Shown: positions 26,045-35,400, counted from the first letter of the stretch. The stretch: 64,000 nucleotides of DNA from Acididesulfobacillus acetoxydans (GCF_900016645.1 NZ_CDGJ01000002.1), one strand, 5' to 3'. Numbers and translations are program-made. Notes: generated by a model from the letters alone, not told the origin.

Positions 26045-27205
26045 GTGCCGAGAGAACTAATTTATGCCGACAACGCTGCGACAACAAAAATGTCAGATGT
26101 GGCGTTTGCAAAAATGCTTCCATTTTTACAAGAACAATATGGTAATGCCTCGAGCCAGTATTCGCTCGCAATGAAATCAAAACGGGCCATCGAACAAGCA
26201 AGAGAACAAGTTGCCGTTGGAATTGGTGCAGAACGAAATAATATTATTTTCACCTCTGGCGGCTCAGAAAGTAATAGCTGGGTCTTGTCAAGCGTACCAG
26301 TGCTGTTCGGTAACAAGGGTACCCACATTATCACCTCCGGAATTGAACATCATTCTGTACTGCGTGCCTGTCACGCTCTTGAGCAAAAAGGCATTGATGT
26401 TACTTACCTGTCTGTTGATAGGGTTGGTCGTGTAACACTAGATAATCTAAAAGCGGCTATACGACCTGATACAAAATTTGTTTCTTTAATGCTGGCTAAC
26501 AACGAAATCGGCACAATTCAACCGATAGCTGAGATTGGCCGCTACTTGCGTGACAAAAATATACTATTTCATACTGATGCCGTTCAAGCAATGGGCCATA
26601 TACCTGTAAATGTTAATGAACTTTATGTGGATTTTCTTGCTGCCTCTGCTCACAAGTTCAACGGTGCTAAGGGTACAGGCATCCTATACAAGCGCTCAGG
26701 CATCTCAGTGCCGCAAATTGTTTTTGGAGGAGAACAGGAGTATGGACTGCGTTCAGGTACCGAGAACGTTGCTGGGATAGTAGCCGCTGGATATGCGCTG
26801 GAAGAAAACATTTCGGATATGAGGGGAACTGCTAATAGATTAGTTACCTTTGTCCAAGCCACAATAGATGGTATTAGAGCTAAAGTACCGAATATCTGTG
26901 TCAATGGTGATCCTGAAAACCGCTTGCCTGGAATAGTTAATATTGCGTTTGAAAACAGCTCAGGTGAATCTCTTATGCACCTTTTGGATTTAAAAGGTAT
27001 TTGCGTTTCAACGAGTTCTGCGTGTACATCGGGTAAAGATGAACCTTCTCATGTGCTAATGGCGTTGGGATTGTCTGAGAAACAAGCCAAATCGGCGATT
27101 CGCATTTCGTATGGCAAATACAACACCATGCAGGAAGTGGAGTCTGTCATTTTTGCCGTTTGCAATGCATACGACAAGATTTTTAGAGCAACTTCGAATT
27201 TGTAG
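26045..27205 (+). CDS. Cysteine desulfurase (DndA/IscS/NifS type)
   Basis: A class-V PLP enzyme of 386 residues that moves sulfur from cysteine to a carrier persulfide. It has YADNAATT at the start, TSGGSESN, IEHHSVL, the PLP lysine in SAHKFNG (about 204) and the catalytic cysteine in SSACTSG (about 325). GTG 26045 follows GAGGTGG and lies 9 bases after brxL, on the same strand and with the same base composition. No iscU, iscR or tRNA-thiolation gene is adjacent, so the simplest reading is that it feeds sulfur to BrxP, as DndA does for DndC. A housekeeping enzyme captured by chance is the alternative. Confidence 0.88.
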   Translation: MPRELIYADNAATTKMSDVAFAKMLPFLQEQYGNASSQYSLAMKSKRAIEQAREQVAVGIGAERNNIIFTSGGSESNSWVLSSVPVLFGNKGTHIITSGIEHHSVLRACHALEQKGIDVTYLSVDRVGRVTLDNLKAAIRPDTKFVSLMLANNEIGTIQPIAEIGRYLRDKNILFHTDAVQAMGHIPVNVNELYVDFLAASAHKFNGAKGTGILYKRSGISVPQIVFGGEQEYGLRSGTENVAGIVAAGYALEENISDMRGTANRLVTFVQATIDGIRAKVPNICVNGDPENRLPGIVNIAFENSSGESLMHLLDLKGICVSTSSACTSGKDEPSHVLMALGLSEKQAKSAIRISYGKYNTMQEVESVIFAVCNAYDKIFRATSNL

Positions 27206-27507
27206 AAGGGGCCAAAACAAGATTTGACATGGGGGATGCTACCCTTGGTGAAGGGATGGGGCTTACTACAAAGGAATACATCCTTTGAGCCACAGCCCTC
27301 GAACCATCGAAGCATCCGACGTAGGGTCCTACGTCAAGTCTACCCCAGAGTGGCCCTTAACCGGCCACAGGGTTTGTCTCTTCCTGCTTTAAGTCATCGA
27401 GATGGGCCATGTGTTCATATAGCGTTTTTTGTTCAAACCCGTATCAAAGCAGTGTTTTGTAGGGTTGTTGATATTTCGATATGTAGTCCTCATACGGGTC
27501 CAAAAAG
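27206..27507. other. Gene-free right edge of the BREX island
   Basis: No convincing frame. An inverted repeat-like stretch (GTAGGGTCCTACGT near 27320) is visible. The AT-rich island ends between here and the RhuM fragment. Confidence 0.4.
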
Positions 27508-27675
27508 TTATTTCAGCGTGATAAATCTACCATTTCTCGCCACATTAAAAATATATTCAACGAAGGTGAACTGATAAGAAATTCAGTTGTTGCAAATTTT
27601 GCAACAACTGCTGCTGACGGTAAAACATATCACGTTGATTACTACAATTTGGATGTCATAATTTCTGTTGGTTAT
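27508..27675 (+). pseudogene. RhuM-family protein fragment
   Basis: In the same frame as the downstream ydcF copy, the codons read LFQRDKSTISRHIKNIFNEG, then ADGKTYHVDYYNLDVIISVG. This is the highly characteristic middle of RhuM-type proteins (HTH plus the Y-x-N-L-D-V-I-I motif). Both the start and the C-terminus are missing, and the frame continues without a stop into ydcF. RhuM genes often travel with restriction and toxin loci. This is a fusion scar. Confidence 0.8.
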
Positions 27676-27708
27676 CAGCCCACTGATGAAATAATGGGAG
27701 TGTTGTTT

Positions 27709-28485
27709 TTGTTTCTGGATATCCTGAAATCAGGTTATAACATGCTGTTGCCCCCAGGGTTATTCATTCTCATCTTATTTCTCTTAGCCTGGTGGCTGCG
27801 CAAGCGTGAGCGAACCGCAGCGATCATTTTGCTCGCAACGACCTTCATCCTTTATGCTTGCTCAACGGATATTGTCAGTTCACTCTTAATGCGCAGTTTG
27901 GAAAGCCGATTCAATCCTCCGACTGCTTTAAACGGAGACGTTCTAATCGTGCTTGGCGGCGGGGCCACGTTAGACACTCCGGACGTAGACGGCAGGGGAA
28001 ACCTCAGTGGCTCCAGCATGAATCGTGTCGTGACCGCCGTCAGGTTGTATAAGAAAACGGGACTGCCCATCATCATGTCGTCAGGCCGGGTTTTCGCCAA
28101 CACCGGGAATGAAGGACAGATTGCCAAGAGGGTTATGGTTTCGTTGGGAGTCCCAGAAGACAAAATCTATCTGGATGATACAAGCCGCACTACGACGGAG
28201 AACGCCGTGAACAGCAAAAAAATACTGGAAGCACAGCATTTTACCCATCCGATCTTAGTGACCTCGGCCTTTCACATGGCCAGAGCGGTCGATGATTTTT
28301 CGAAGGTGGGCGTGGCAGTGCTGCCGTATCCTTGTGATTACAAGGTGAGTATGGCTCAGCCTTTGTATTTGTTCCGTTTTGTGCCGACGGCAGGAGGGCT
28401 TAACAATACCGGAGTCGCACTTAAGGAATACCTCGGGATCTTGGCGCTTATGCACGGACTCAGCGAAGCCTTGCGGAACGCCTGA
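27709..28485 (+). CDS. YdcF/DUF218-family membrane protein, copy 2
   Basis: About 258 residues with two N-terminal membrane helices (LLPPGLFILILFLLAWWL and AIILLATTFILYACS) and a DUF218 domain: GDVLIVLGGGATLDTPD, VTAVRLYKKTGLPIIMSSG, SRTTTENA and HPILVTSAFHMARA. The family includes ElyC/SanA/YdcF envelope proteins. TTG 27709 is favoured because the equivalent codon in copy 3 follows a GGAGG site and here GGGAG lies at the same distance; ATG 27694 is an alternative. A RhuM fragment is fused in frame upstream. Followed by the end of a lost anchored-protein gene. Confidence 0.85.
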   Translation: MFLDILKSGYNMLLPPGLFILILFLLAWWLRKRERTAAIILLATTFILYACSTDIVSSLLMRSLESRFNPPTALNGDVLIVLGGGATLDTPDVDGRGNLSGSSMNRVVTAVRLYKKTGLPIIMSSGRVFANTGNEGQIAKRVMVSLGVPEDKIYLDDTSRTTTENAVNSKKILEAQHFTHPILVTSAFHMARAVDDFSKVGVAVLPYPCDYKVSMAQPLYLFRFVPTAGGLNNTGVALKEYLGILALMHGLSEALRNA

Positions 28486-28507
28486 AAGGTTGTGCCGCTT
28501 GGATTGT

Positions 28508-28638
28508 GCCAAAGCGGCCAGGCGCTCGGCGATTTTAGGCCGGGCGTTGAGGGGGAGGTAGGCAAGGCTCTGGGAGGTGAGGCACAGACGAACGACTCCT
28601 ATTCAAAGAATTAGAGGCGAAGCGTAATGGATTCATTT
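28508..28638 (+). repeat. 131-bp duplicated segment, copy 2
   Basis: Counterpart of 11389-11519: the last codons of the anchored-protein gene (AKAARRSAILGRALRGR), the trailer GGCAAGGCTCTGGGAGGTGA and the start ATGGATTCATTT. The rest of that gene is absent here. Confidence 0.85.
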
Positions 28639-28831
28639 CAGAATCAACCCTGCGGCGATTTCTGATGTACAGGAAATTATAGCATATATCGCCGAGGACA
28701 ATCCTGGAGCAGCCACGAAGATGGGAAACGCAATTTATTCCACTATAGAAAAGCTGACTGATTTTCCCGAAATGGGAGGTTCTCTAAGTTCTAAGATCAA
28801 TATTAAGGTACTCGTATTGTTCGGTGAGTAA
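28628..28831 (+). pseudogene. ParE/RelE-type toxin, truncated
   Basis: The frame FRINPAAISDVQEIIAYIAE, DNPGAATKMGNAIYSTIEKL and DFPEMGG is the N-terminal two thirds of a RelE/ParE ribonuclease or gyrase toxin fold. There is no start codon of its own (the sequence begins inside the duplicated segment) and the conserved C-terminal beta strands are lost. No antitoxin gene is adjacent. Confidence 0.7.
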
Positions 28832-28871
28832 CATCCGTCATTCCCCGTGTTTATGAATTACTTCGTTCGAC

Positions 28872-29105
28872 ATGGGCTTAGAAAATCCTGTTTGGTTCCG
28901 GCTTGTCCGGGCTAGGAAATTGACAATACGTGGGCAAAAATGGGTGGAGACCTACCTTCGACTGGCCGATTTAAGTCGTTTAATTCTCGGGATGATTCAC
29001 CATGCCCGGGAATACCTCATTCCCAAGGGACGAAACCAACAATTGCGGCGTCTGGCAGAGCAAGCCATTTACCAACGAAAAAATACAGTGCTTCGCGCCG
29101 CTTAG
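28872..29105 (+). CDS. Short hypothetical frame of unknown origin
   Basis: 77 codons (MGLENPVWFRLVRARKLT..., basic, with YLIPKGRNQQLRRLAEQAI). It is not preceded by a ribosome site and lies in a debris field. The stretch ATACCTCATTCCCAAGGGACGAAA faintly resembles the fragment at 75-105, so it may be another transposase scrap. Not recognised. Confidence 0.25.
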   Translation: MGLENPVWFRLVRARKLTIRGQKWVETYLRLADLSRLILGMIHHAREYLIPKGRNQQLRRLAEQAIYQRKNTVLRAA

Positions 29106-29413
29106 TGAACTAGATCTCCGAGTACCTTACAATGTTTCCCGGGTATCAACGTCAAACGCTCCCCGGGGGAGTAGTATACCCTTTTTTATGGTGCCACTGA
29201 TCGAGACATCCCTCGGTGGTTCCTGGAACGCATTTTCAAGAGGGTAAACAAGCATCTGAGCTCCAGATGTGGAGGCACGCCTGTTCGGCCTCTGACTTGT
29301 TTTTGCTATTTTGTAACGACCTCTGTTAGTGACTTCCCGCAGTGATATCGTCGATGTCAAAAACGGCCCCTTACCGTCCACAGGACAGCGAGGGGCCGTT
29401 TGGCAGCCGGTAT
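29106..29413. other. Gene-free stretch with terminator of the amidase remnant
   Basis: No supported gene. Its right part holds the inverted repeat described separately (29358-29402). Confidence 0.4.
29358..29402 (-). terminator. Intrinsic terminator for the leftward amidase remnant
   Basis: On the minus strand the stem AAACGGCCCCT/AGGGGCCGTTT is followed by a T run. The loop is about 18 bases. It sits directly after the stop of the LysM/amidase remnant. Confidence 0.7.
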
Positions 29414-29925
29414 TCACTTTTTCGGGATTTTCAGTTTCTGCCCGGCGTAGATTAGATGGTGTCCGAGGACACGCCGTTCAGCGTCTTGATTTCCTTGTAC
29501 CTCTGGCCGCTGCCGAGTTTTTTGGCGGCGATGCCCCAGAGCGTGTCGCCCTTAGCCACGGTGTGGACCTCATAAGTAGCCGGCGCGGTTTCCGTTTTCT
29601 CCCTGGAAAGAATCTCGTTGACCCTGCACGGCGGCGTGATCGTACCCGGCAGCGGTCAGGCGGGATTTGCGTTCTTCGCCGTTGCCCCAGTCGCCGCGGA
29701 TGACATCCCGCGCCAATTCGTCCACCGTTTTAGATTCGGCGGAAATGCCCGAGCCACCGCTTTTCAGCAAACGCTTGACCTCCGCGCGGAAGGTATCCAT
29801 CGACTTCCCGTGCTTCGGGAACCAGTGCATCACGTCGGCGTGGTTGCTGGCGATCCCCGGCTTGTGCCCTTCGCTGTGGCAGATGATGTTCTTTTCCGTT
29901 AAACCGTACTGCTTGCATAGGGTAG
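29414..29925 (-). pseudogene. N-acetylmuramoyl-L-alanine amidase with Cpl-7 and LysM domains, truncated and frameshifted
   Basis: Read leftward, it starts inside an amidase domain (LTEKNIICHSEGHKPGIASN, then WFPKHGKSMDTFR). It continues with a Cpl-7 cell-wall-binding motif (VDELARDVIRGDWGNGEERK) and, after a frameshift near 29625, a LysM repeat (TVAKGDTLWGIAAKKLG). A five-base duplication near 29455 breaks the last codons before KLKIPKK and the TGA. The catalytic N-terminus is missing. This is the domain order of clostridial phage endolysins, so it is probably a prophage relic. Confidence 0.8.
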
Positions 29926-29941
29926 TGGCCGCTGAAACATA

Positions 29942-30005
29942 TCGGAATAATTACAAATATATTTTGGAATAAGAGTCGGTATTATTCCGATGATGTGGTA
30001 TACTA
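29942..30005 (+). promoter_or_regulatory. Promoter and operator-like repeats of the Fic gene
   Basis: A -10-like TATACT lies at about 29999-30004. Just upstream are the perfect inverted half-sites CGGAATAAT (29942) and ATTATTCCG (about 29977) with a further GGAATAA between them. Such spaced palindromic half-sites suggest repression, perhaps by the N-terminal HTH of the Fic protein itself. Confidence 0.5.
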
Positions 30006-30029
30006 TAAAAAAGATTGGGAGGTGAAGCG

Positions 30030-30947
30030 ATGCAGTACATGACCGTCAAACAGGCGTCGGAGCGGTGGGGAATATCAGACCGCAGGGTTCGCCTACTTTG
30101 CGCCGAGGGGCGGATAGAGGGCGTCGTTCAGAAGGGGCGTTCCTACCTCATTCCGGAGGACGCGTTAAAGCCGATTGACGGGCGCAGCCTGCGCGGCAAA
30201 GATATTCCGGAACAATACGCCGGGCTTTTCGTGTCGATTGATGAAATAAAGGCGGAGCTTGACCGCCGCCGTCCGCTGACTGCGGGAGAACTGAAGCGCC
30301 TGCAGGACGAATTCCTCGTGGAATTCACATACAACTCCAACGCCATCGAGGGCAACATGCTCACGCTGCAGGAGACCGCGCTGGCGCTGGAGGGCGTGAC
30401 AATCGATAAAAAGCCGCTGAAAGACCATCTGGAAGCGGTGGGGCACCGCGACGCTTTCCTTTATGTGGTTTCTCTCGTCAAGGATAAGGTTCCGATCTCG
30501 GAGAGGGTCATCCGCGAAATCCATTCCCTTGTTTTGATGGACAGACCGGAGGATAAGGGCGTGTACCGGAGAATCCCGGTAAAAATTATGGGCGCACACC
30601 GCGAACCGCCGCAGCCTTATCTTGTCCCGGTTCAGATGGAGCGGCTGGTTTCGGATTTGTCCCACGACAACCGACACACCATAGAAACGGCGGCGATGTT
30701 CCACCTGAATTTTGAGGGAATCCACCCGTTCATCGACGGCAACGGCCGCACCGGGCGGCTGATTCTGAACCTGATGCTGATGCAGGCAGGCTACCCGCCC
30801 ATCGACGTGAAGTTCGCGGACAGGAGACAATACTACGCCTGTTTTGACAGCTATTACCGGGATAACGACGCGTCCCCGATGGTGAACATGGCGGGAGAGT
30901 ATGTAAAGGAAAGGCTTTCCCAATATTTGCGCTTGCTGCAGGACTAA
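30030..30947 (+). CDS. Fic-family AMPylase-type protein with N-terminal HTH
   Basis: A 305-residue protein. Residues 1-50 are an excisionase/MerR-like HTH (MTVKQASERWGISDRRVRLL). An inhibitory helix with SNAIEGN lies near residue 102, and the catalytic Fic motif HPFIDGNGRTGRL near 231. Fic enzymes transfer AMP or other nucleotides from NTPs to a target hydroxyl. The S/TxxxE(G/N) helix placed before the core classifies it as a self-inhibited class II type. The ATG at 30030 follows GGGAGGTGAAGC. It is a single gene with its own promoter and terminator. Target unknown. Confidence 0.92.
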   Translation: MQYMTVKQASERWGISDRRVRLLCAEGRIEGVVQKGRSYLIPEDALKPIDGRSLRGKDIPEQYAGLFVSIDEIKAELDRRRPLTAGELKRLQDEFLVEFTYNSNAIEGNMLTLQETALALEGVTIDKKPLKDHLEAVGHRDAFLYVVSLVKDKVPISERVIREIHSLVLMDRPEDKGVYRRIPVKIMGAHREPPQPYLVPVQMERLVSDLSHDNRHTIETAAMFHLNFEGIHPFIDGNGRTGRLILNLMLMQAGYPPIDVKFADRRQYYACFDSYYRDNDASPMVNMAGEYVKERLSQYLRLLQD

Positions 30948-30985
30948 AGACGGCCTCGCGGAGAAAAAACCGCGAGGCCGTCTTT
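30946..30985. terminator. Strong inverted repeat after fic
   Basis: A perfect 16-bp stem, starting AAAGACGGCC and closing CCGTCTTT, around an 8-base A-rich loop overlaps the fic stop codon. T-rich sequence follows on both strands, so it can act in either direction. Confidence 0.8.
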
Positions 30986-31010
30986 ATGGCTCGGCGCGGC
31001 GGATCGCGTC

Positions 31011-31254
31011 AATGAAAGGCCGCGGATGTCGCATGAGTATGAGTAACGAAGCCGGTATCAATTATTTGTCTTGGAGGGGTGTTACAATTAAACACAAGGG
31101 CTGTGGTGGAGGCGCAGCCTGTCGGACGCACATGATCGAGGGTAGGCACGCAGCAGGGGGGCGCAGGACTGGTGGTAACCACGAATGGCACGAAGGTCCC
31201 AAATTTTCCAGGGTTACTGGCAGGAATATTGAGGAGAATGTCGAAAAGCTGAAG
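31011..31254 (+). repeat. About 240-bp diverged repeat, copy 2
   Basis: Counterpart of 12111-12346 (see that entry). Here it is followed by a fragment of the large helicase gene and then by the 256-aa unknown gene. The frame through it is open for 113 codons (31012-31353) but is interrupted in the other copy, so I do not call it a gene. Confidence 0.7.
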
Positions 31255-31308
31255 AGTCCGGTAGGGGAGAGTTTGGTTCGGAGAAAGAATTTGTTTGCTT
31301 CATTGATA

Positions 31309-31421
31309 ACGAGGAAGAAAGATGTCCTCGATCGGCTGCGGCAACGGAGATAGTGAAGGCGCGTTCGCCCGAGGAGTACAGGGAGCAGGGTGAAAGGCTG
31401 GGGGTCTTGAGGAAGGAGCTC
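31309..31421 (+). repeat. Fragment duplicated from the DUF4011 helicase gene
   Basis: About 113 bp match 34665-34781 inside the 1990-aa gene: the codons for TRKKDVLD(Q/R)L and RSPEEYRE(E/Q)GERL are recognisable, in two different frames. The fragment precedes and runs into the N-terminal extension of the following frame, which is why the true start of that gene is placed later. Confidence 0.8.
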
Positions 31422-31448
31422 CCATGGCAGTGTGAAAAGAGGGTACTT

Positions 31449-32219
31449 ATGAGCATTAAAGTGGAAAAGGATATGAGTCTATTTTACGTTTCATCGCCGA
31501 AGGAAAAACAAACTATAGCAGATTATTTGAACGAGATCGCGGTTACGTGTCCACTTTTAGGAACAGTGACCATCTCCGATAAGAACTTTGAAATTCTTGA
31601 AAAGAAAGCCCTTAAAGCAATTAAATTTGCCCTTGATTTTAGAGAATTAACCAATTTTGCCCATCTCGTGATATTCCTGACTGTCATTCAGTATGCTAAA
31701 AATTGGACGCGTACTGAAGGTGGCGGGTTCTGGGCCTACATATCCGAGCAAATCGGTTATAAGTATTCGGAGCCGCTTTATGGAATACTGACCCAATCAG
31801 TTAAGAAGGCTTGTGAACACTACAACCGTGCATTCTTTAAAGAAGCAAACGGTGATAACAGCTATTATTCAACTGTGTTGGCACACGCGCTCGCTCCGAG
31901 GAAGAGTTTCTTTGCCTTATGTGACTTTTTGCTTCGCTTTTATAAGAACAATTTGGATTGTTTGGTCTATCCAGATGACCCTGCAATCGATCGTATGACG
32001 GAGGTACTTCGCGACCGTTGCAAGGGCGCAACGATTGAGCAAGACGATGATATACGGGGAAATGTGAATGGTATCCAAGCGGGGGTACGTGCACTCTTAA
32101 CGCAGCGCCCAGTCTATATGCGAACCTTTTTAACAGGGCTGCTGCGAAAAATTGACAGGCTCCTTTCCGGGGACGAATTGAGTAAGAAATGCATGGTGTC
32201 CGGGAGTTCTCGCCCTTAA
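31449..32219 (+). CDS. Protein of unknown function, probably truncated
   Basis: 256 residues from ATG 31449 (behind AAGAGGG); an upstream in-frame ATG at 31353 would add only the duplicated helicase fragment. Landmarks are DYLNEIAVTCPLLGTVTISD, HLVIFLTVIQYAKNW, GGGFWAYISEQIGYKYSEP, YYSTVLAHALAPRKSFF and RPVYMRTFLTGLLRKIDRLL. The pattern recalls the N-terminal part of large proteins of unknown function, and the last residues (CMVSGSSRP) look unrelated, so the C-terminus may have been lost. It precedes the helicase by about 200 bases of unassigned sequence. Confidence 0.55.
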   Translation: MSIKVEKDMSLFYVSSPKEKQTIADYLNEIAVTCPLLGTVTISDKNFEILEKKALKAIKFALDFRELTNFAHLVIFLTVIQYAKNWTRTEGGGFWAYISEQIGYKYSEPLYGILTQSVKKACEHYNRAFFKEANGDNSYYSTVLAHALAPRKSFFALCDFLLRFYKNNLDCLVYPDDPAIDRMTEVLRDRCKGATIEQDDDIRGNVNGIQAGVRALLTQRPVYMRTFLTGLLRKIDRLLSGDELSKKCMVSGSSRP

Positions 32220-32423
32220 GCCCGTCCGTGTTCTCCGATACCGGCTTGGCGACTGACTATCCCGGCCGCCTGGGTGTGCCGGGAGCAACGCCCGGGGGGT
32301 CCGTACCGTCTGTTTCACCCGGAGGGAAGGGTGGAGCCTCGGTAAGCCTATTGGCGAGGTTCGGCCACAATTCCTCCGACAGTCGGTATCAATATTCTGG
32401 CGTTTGAAAGGGATGAACGCGTT

Positions 32424-35400
32424 ATGCCTGCCGAAGCAAAACTCATGCTCACTTGCACATACAGTTCCGTTGTTAACTACGCAATGCAGCAGAACCATGT
32501 GCCGATCATCCGCGAGCTTGTTGTCACTAATAATATGGCTCATGATCTGAGTAACGTTGCCTTTAGGTTTTCTGCTGCGCCGGAGTTTGCCTTTCCGTTT
32601 GAAAAAAGGGTAGCTGTTTTGCCGCCTGACCAACCGGTTAATGTGGGGTTAATCGATTTGCAGCTTTCCCCCGCCTACTTGGCCGCCCTGACGGAACGAT
32701 TGTCAGGAACGCTTCTCATATCCGCGTTCTGCGGCGATGAGGTGCTGCATAGCGAAACGTTGAGCATTGACGTGCTTGCCTTTGACGAGTGGGGCGGGTA
32801 TCCGTTTATGCCGGAGATGCTGGCGGCCTTTGTCACACCGAATCACCCGCTGATTTCCAGGCTCACTGCGGCAGCGTCCCGAGTACTGAAACGATGGAGC
32901 GGAAATTCTGCCTTAGACGGTTATCTAAGTAAGGATCCCAGCCGTGTCAAGCTGCAGGTCGCCGCTATCTATGCGGCCGTGCAGGCTGAGAACATTATCT
33001 ACTGCGTGCCTCCGGCCAGTTTTGAAAGACAAGGTCAGCGGATTCGGCTCTGCGATACCGTCTTGGCGCAAAAACTGGGAACCTGTCTGGATTTGACTTT
33101 GCTTTACGCTTCCTGCCTAGAGGCGATTGGACTGAACCCGTTAATTGTTATTCTCGAGGGCCATGCCTTTGTCGCTGCCTGGCTGGTCGATGACTGCTTT
33201 CCCGAAGCGGTTCAAGATGATCCGTCTCTTTTAACGAAAAGACTGGCCGACGGTATCAACCAGATATGCGTGGTCGAGACGACAGCCTGTACGGAGGGTA
33301 AGACTATTGGCTATATGGAGGCCCAAAGGCTTGGAGTAGCCCACTTGTCCGGGGATAAAGAATTTGTTTGTCTCATTGACATTAAGCGCACCAGGGCCGG
33401 CGGTATCAGGCCTTTGCCCATGAGGGTTTTAACTGCGGAAGGCTGGGAGGTCGAGGCGGGAGAGCGGGGTCAGCGCGCTTTAACCGAAGCTCCGACCGGC
33501 CTCCATACCGCCCTTGTTCCGGATGAGATTGTTCAGGCCGGGACCACTCCTCTGACGCGCCAACAGCAGTGGGAACGTAAGTTGCTCGACTTGAGTCTGA
33601 GAAACACCTTGCTCAATTTCCGGGTCACCGCCGGCACAATCCGTTTGTTAGCGCTAAACCTGGGAAGGCTGGAGGACTCCTTAGCCCAGGGGAGTGAGTT
33701 TCAGATTCTTGAGAAACCCACTGATTGGGACAACACCGCGAGAGACGCACGGGTATTTGAGATTCGGAATCAACTCGACCCGATGCAACAATTGTTGGAA
33801 TTCGAGTTTCAGCAGAAGCGGCTGAGAACACCGTTAAGCGAGGTGGAGTTGACAAGAAGCGTTACCAACCTTTATCGCTCCGCCAGGACAGCTCTGGAGG
33901 AGAACGGCGTCAGTACGCTCTATCTTGCTTTGGGTTTCCTGAAGTGGTATGAGGCGCCGGCCAGCCAACAGGTGCGATACGCTCCGCTTGTGCTTGTGCC
34001 GGTCGAGATAGCGCGAAAATCCGCCAAGCGCGGATATGTTGTCAGAAGCCGGGATGAAGAGACTCAGATGAACATAACCCTACTCGAAATGCTGAGACAG
34101 GACTTTGAACTGGTGATCGGAGGCCTTGATCCCCTGCCCACGGATGAACACGGGGTCGATTTACGACGCATTCTTACCATTGTTCGTAAGGCCGTTATGC
34201 ATATGCCGAGGTGGGATGTGAGCGAGGAAGCCTTTTTAGGCATTTTTTCCTTTAGCCAATTCATCATGTGGAACGATATCCGGAACCGGAGTGAGGATTT
34301 GGCTAAGAACAAAATTGTGGCCAGCTTGATGTCGGGCAAGTTGGAATGGCTCCCTGAAGGCATCACCGCTGCAGAAGCAGACCTCGATGAAACTTATCCG
34401 CCGGGTCATGTCTTCCTGCCGGTCAGCGCCGATGCGTCTCAGCTCTGCGCTATTACGGCGGCCTCTGAGGGGAAGAGTTTTGTTCTGCACGGACCGCCGG
34501 GTACAGGCAAATCGCAGACCATCACGAACATCATCGCTAATGCTTTGGCCCAAGGCAAGACCGTCTTGTTTGTGGCGGAAAAGATGGCAGCCCTCTCAGT
34601 CGTGCAAAAACGGCTGGAAGCTATCGGCTTGGGCCCGTTCTGTTTGGAAGTGCATTCCAACAAGACGAGAAAAAAGGATGTGCTAGACCAACTTGGGGCG
34701 GCTGCAGAGACCGTGAAGAGACGTTCCCCGGAGGAGTATCGGGAAGAGGGGGAGAGGCTGGCGAGACTGAGAACGGAACTCAACGGCTATGTTCAAGCCC
34801 TTCATACAAGGTACCCCTTCGATATTACGCTCTACGATGCCATCGCGCGATTCAGTCATGTATCACGAGCGCAAGATGGAGTGAAATTTGATCAGGGAGT
34901 CTTTGCCACCCTGTCACACCGGGAGTTGAACGGCTGGATGGACCTGGCCAAGGAACTGGCCGTGGCCGGTGCGGAAACCGGGCATCCGCATAACCACCCC
35001 TTGCGTGAAATCTGTTTGACCGCTTATTCCCAGAGTGTGAAGGCATCCGCGCAGCAATTGTTGGAGGAATATGCGGACGTGATCCGGGAGTGTGCCGCAC
35101 TCGCCGGCGAAATCAGCCGCAGGTTAGACTTCCCTGACTTGCTTACTTCGCCGCTGCAGGTCAAAGCGCTGGCCGAGGTGAGCGGGCTGGTACCCGAATT
35201 GGCCGGCGTTCCGGTCTCAATGCTGAAAATGGATGAGGTGGATGGCAAGGTTGCCCGAATTAAAGACGTCCTTCAACACGGCGAACGCTATAGGAACCTT
35301 CACCAACAAATATCGGGAATATATCGGGAAAGCGTCTGGGACATCGACGTCCAGGCCATGTCGGCGGAGTGGCAGAAGGCAGGCCTACGTTGGTTTCTGC

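Noticed and set aside
13602..27205. Full Dnd system
   Set aside because: Only DndC-like (BrxP) and DndA-like proteins are present; no DndB, DndD or DndE, and PglZ/BrxC/BrxL define it as BREX.
29329..29703. Plus-strand frame over the amidase remnant
   Set aside because: It is opposite a region whose minus strand gives clear Cpl-7 and LysM motifs.
31012..31353. 113-codon frame across the second copy of the diverged repeat
   Set aside because: The frame is interrupted in the other copy at 12111, shows no protein-like conservation and has no ribosome site. I treat it as repeat sequence.
32189..32407. 72-codon frame between the unknown gene and the giant helicase
   Set aside because: Low-complexity Gly/Ser/Pro text, no ribosome site, overlaps the end of the previous gene. 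No support.
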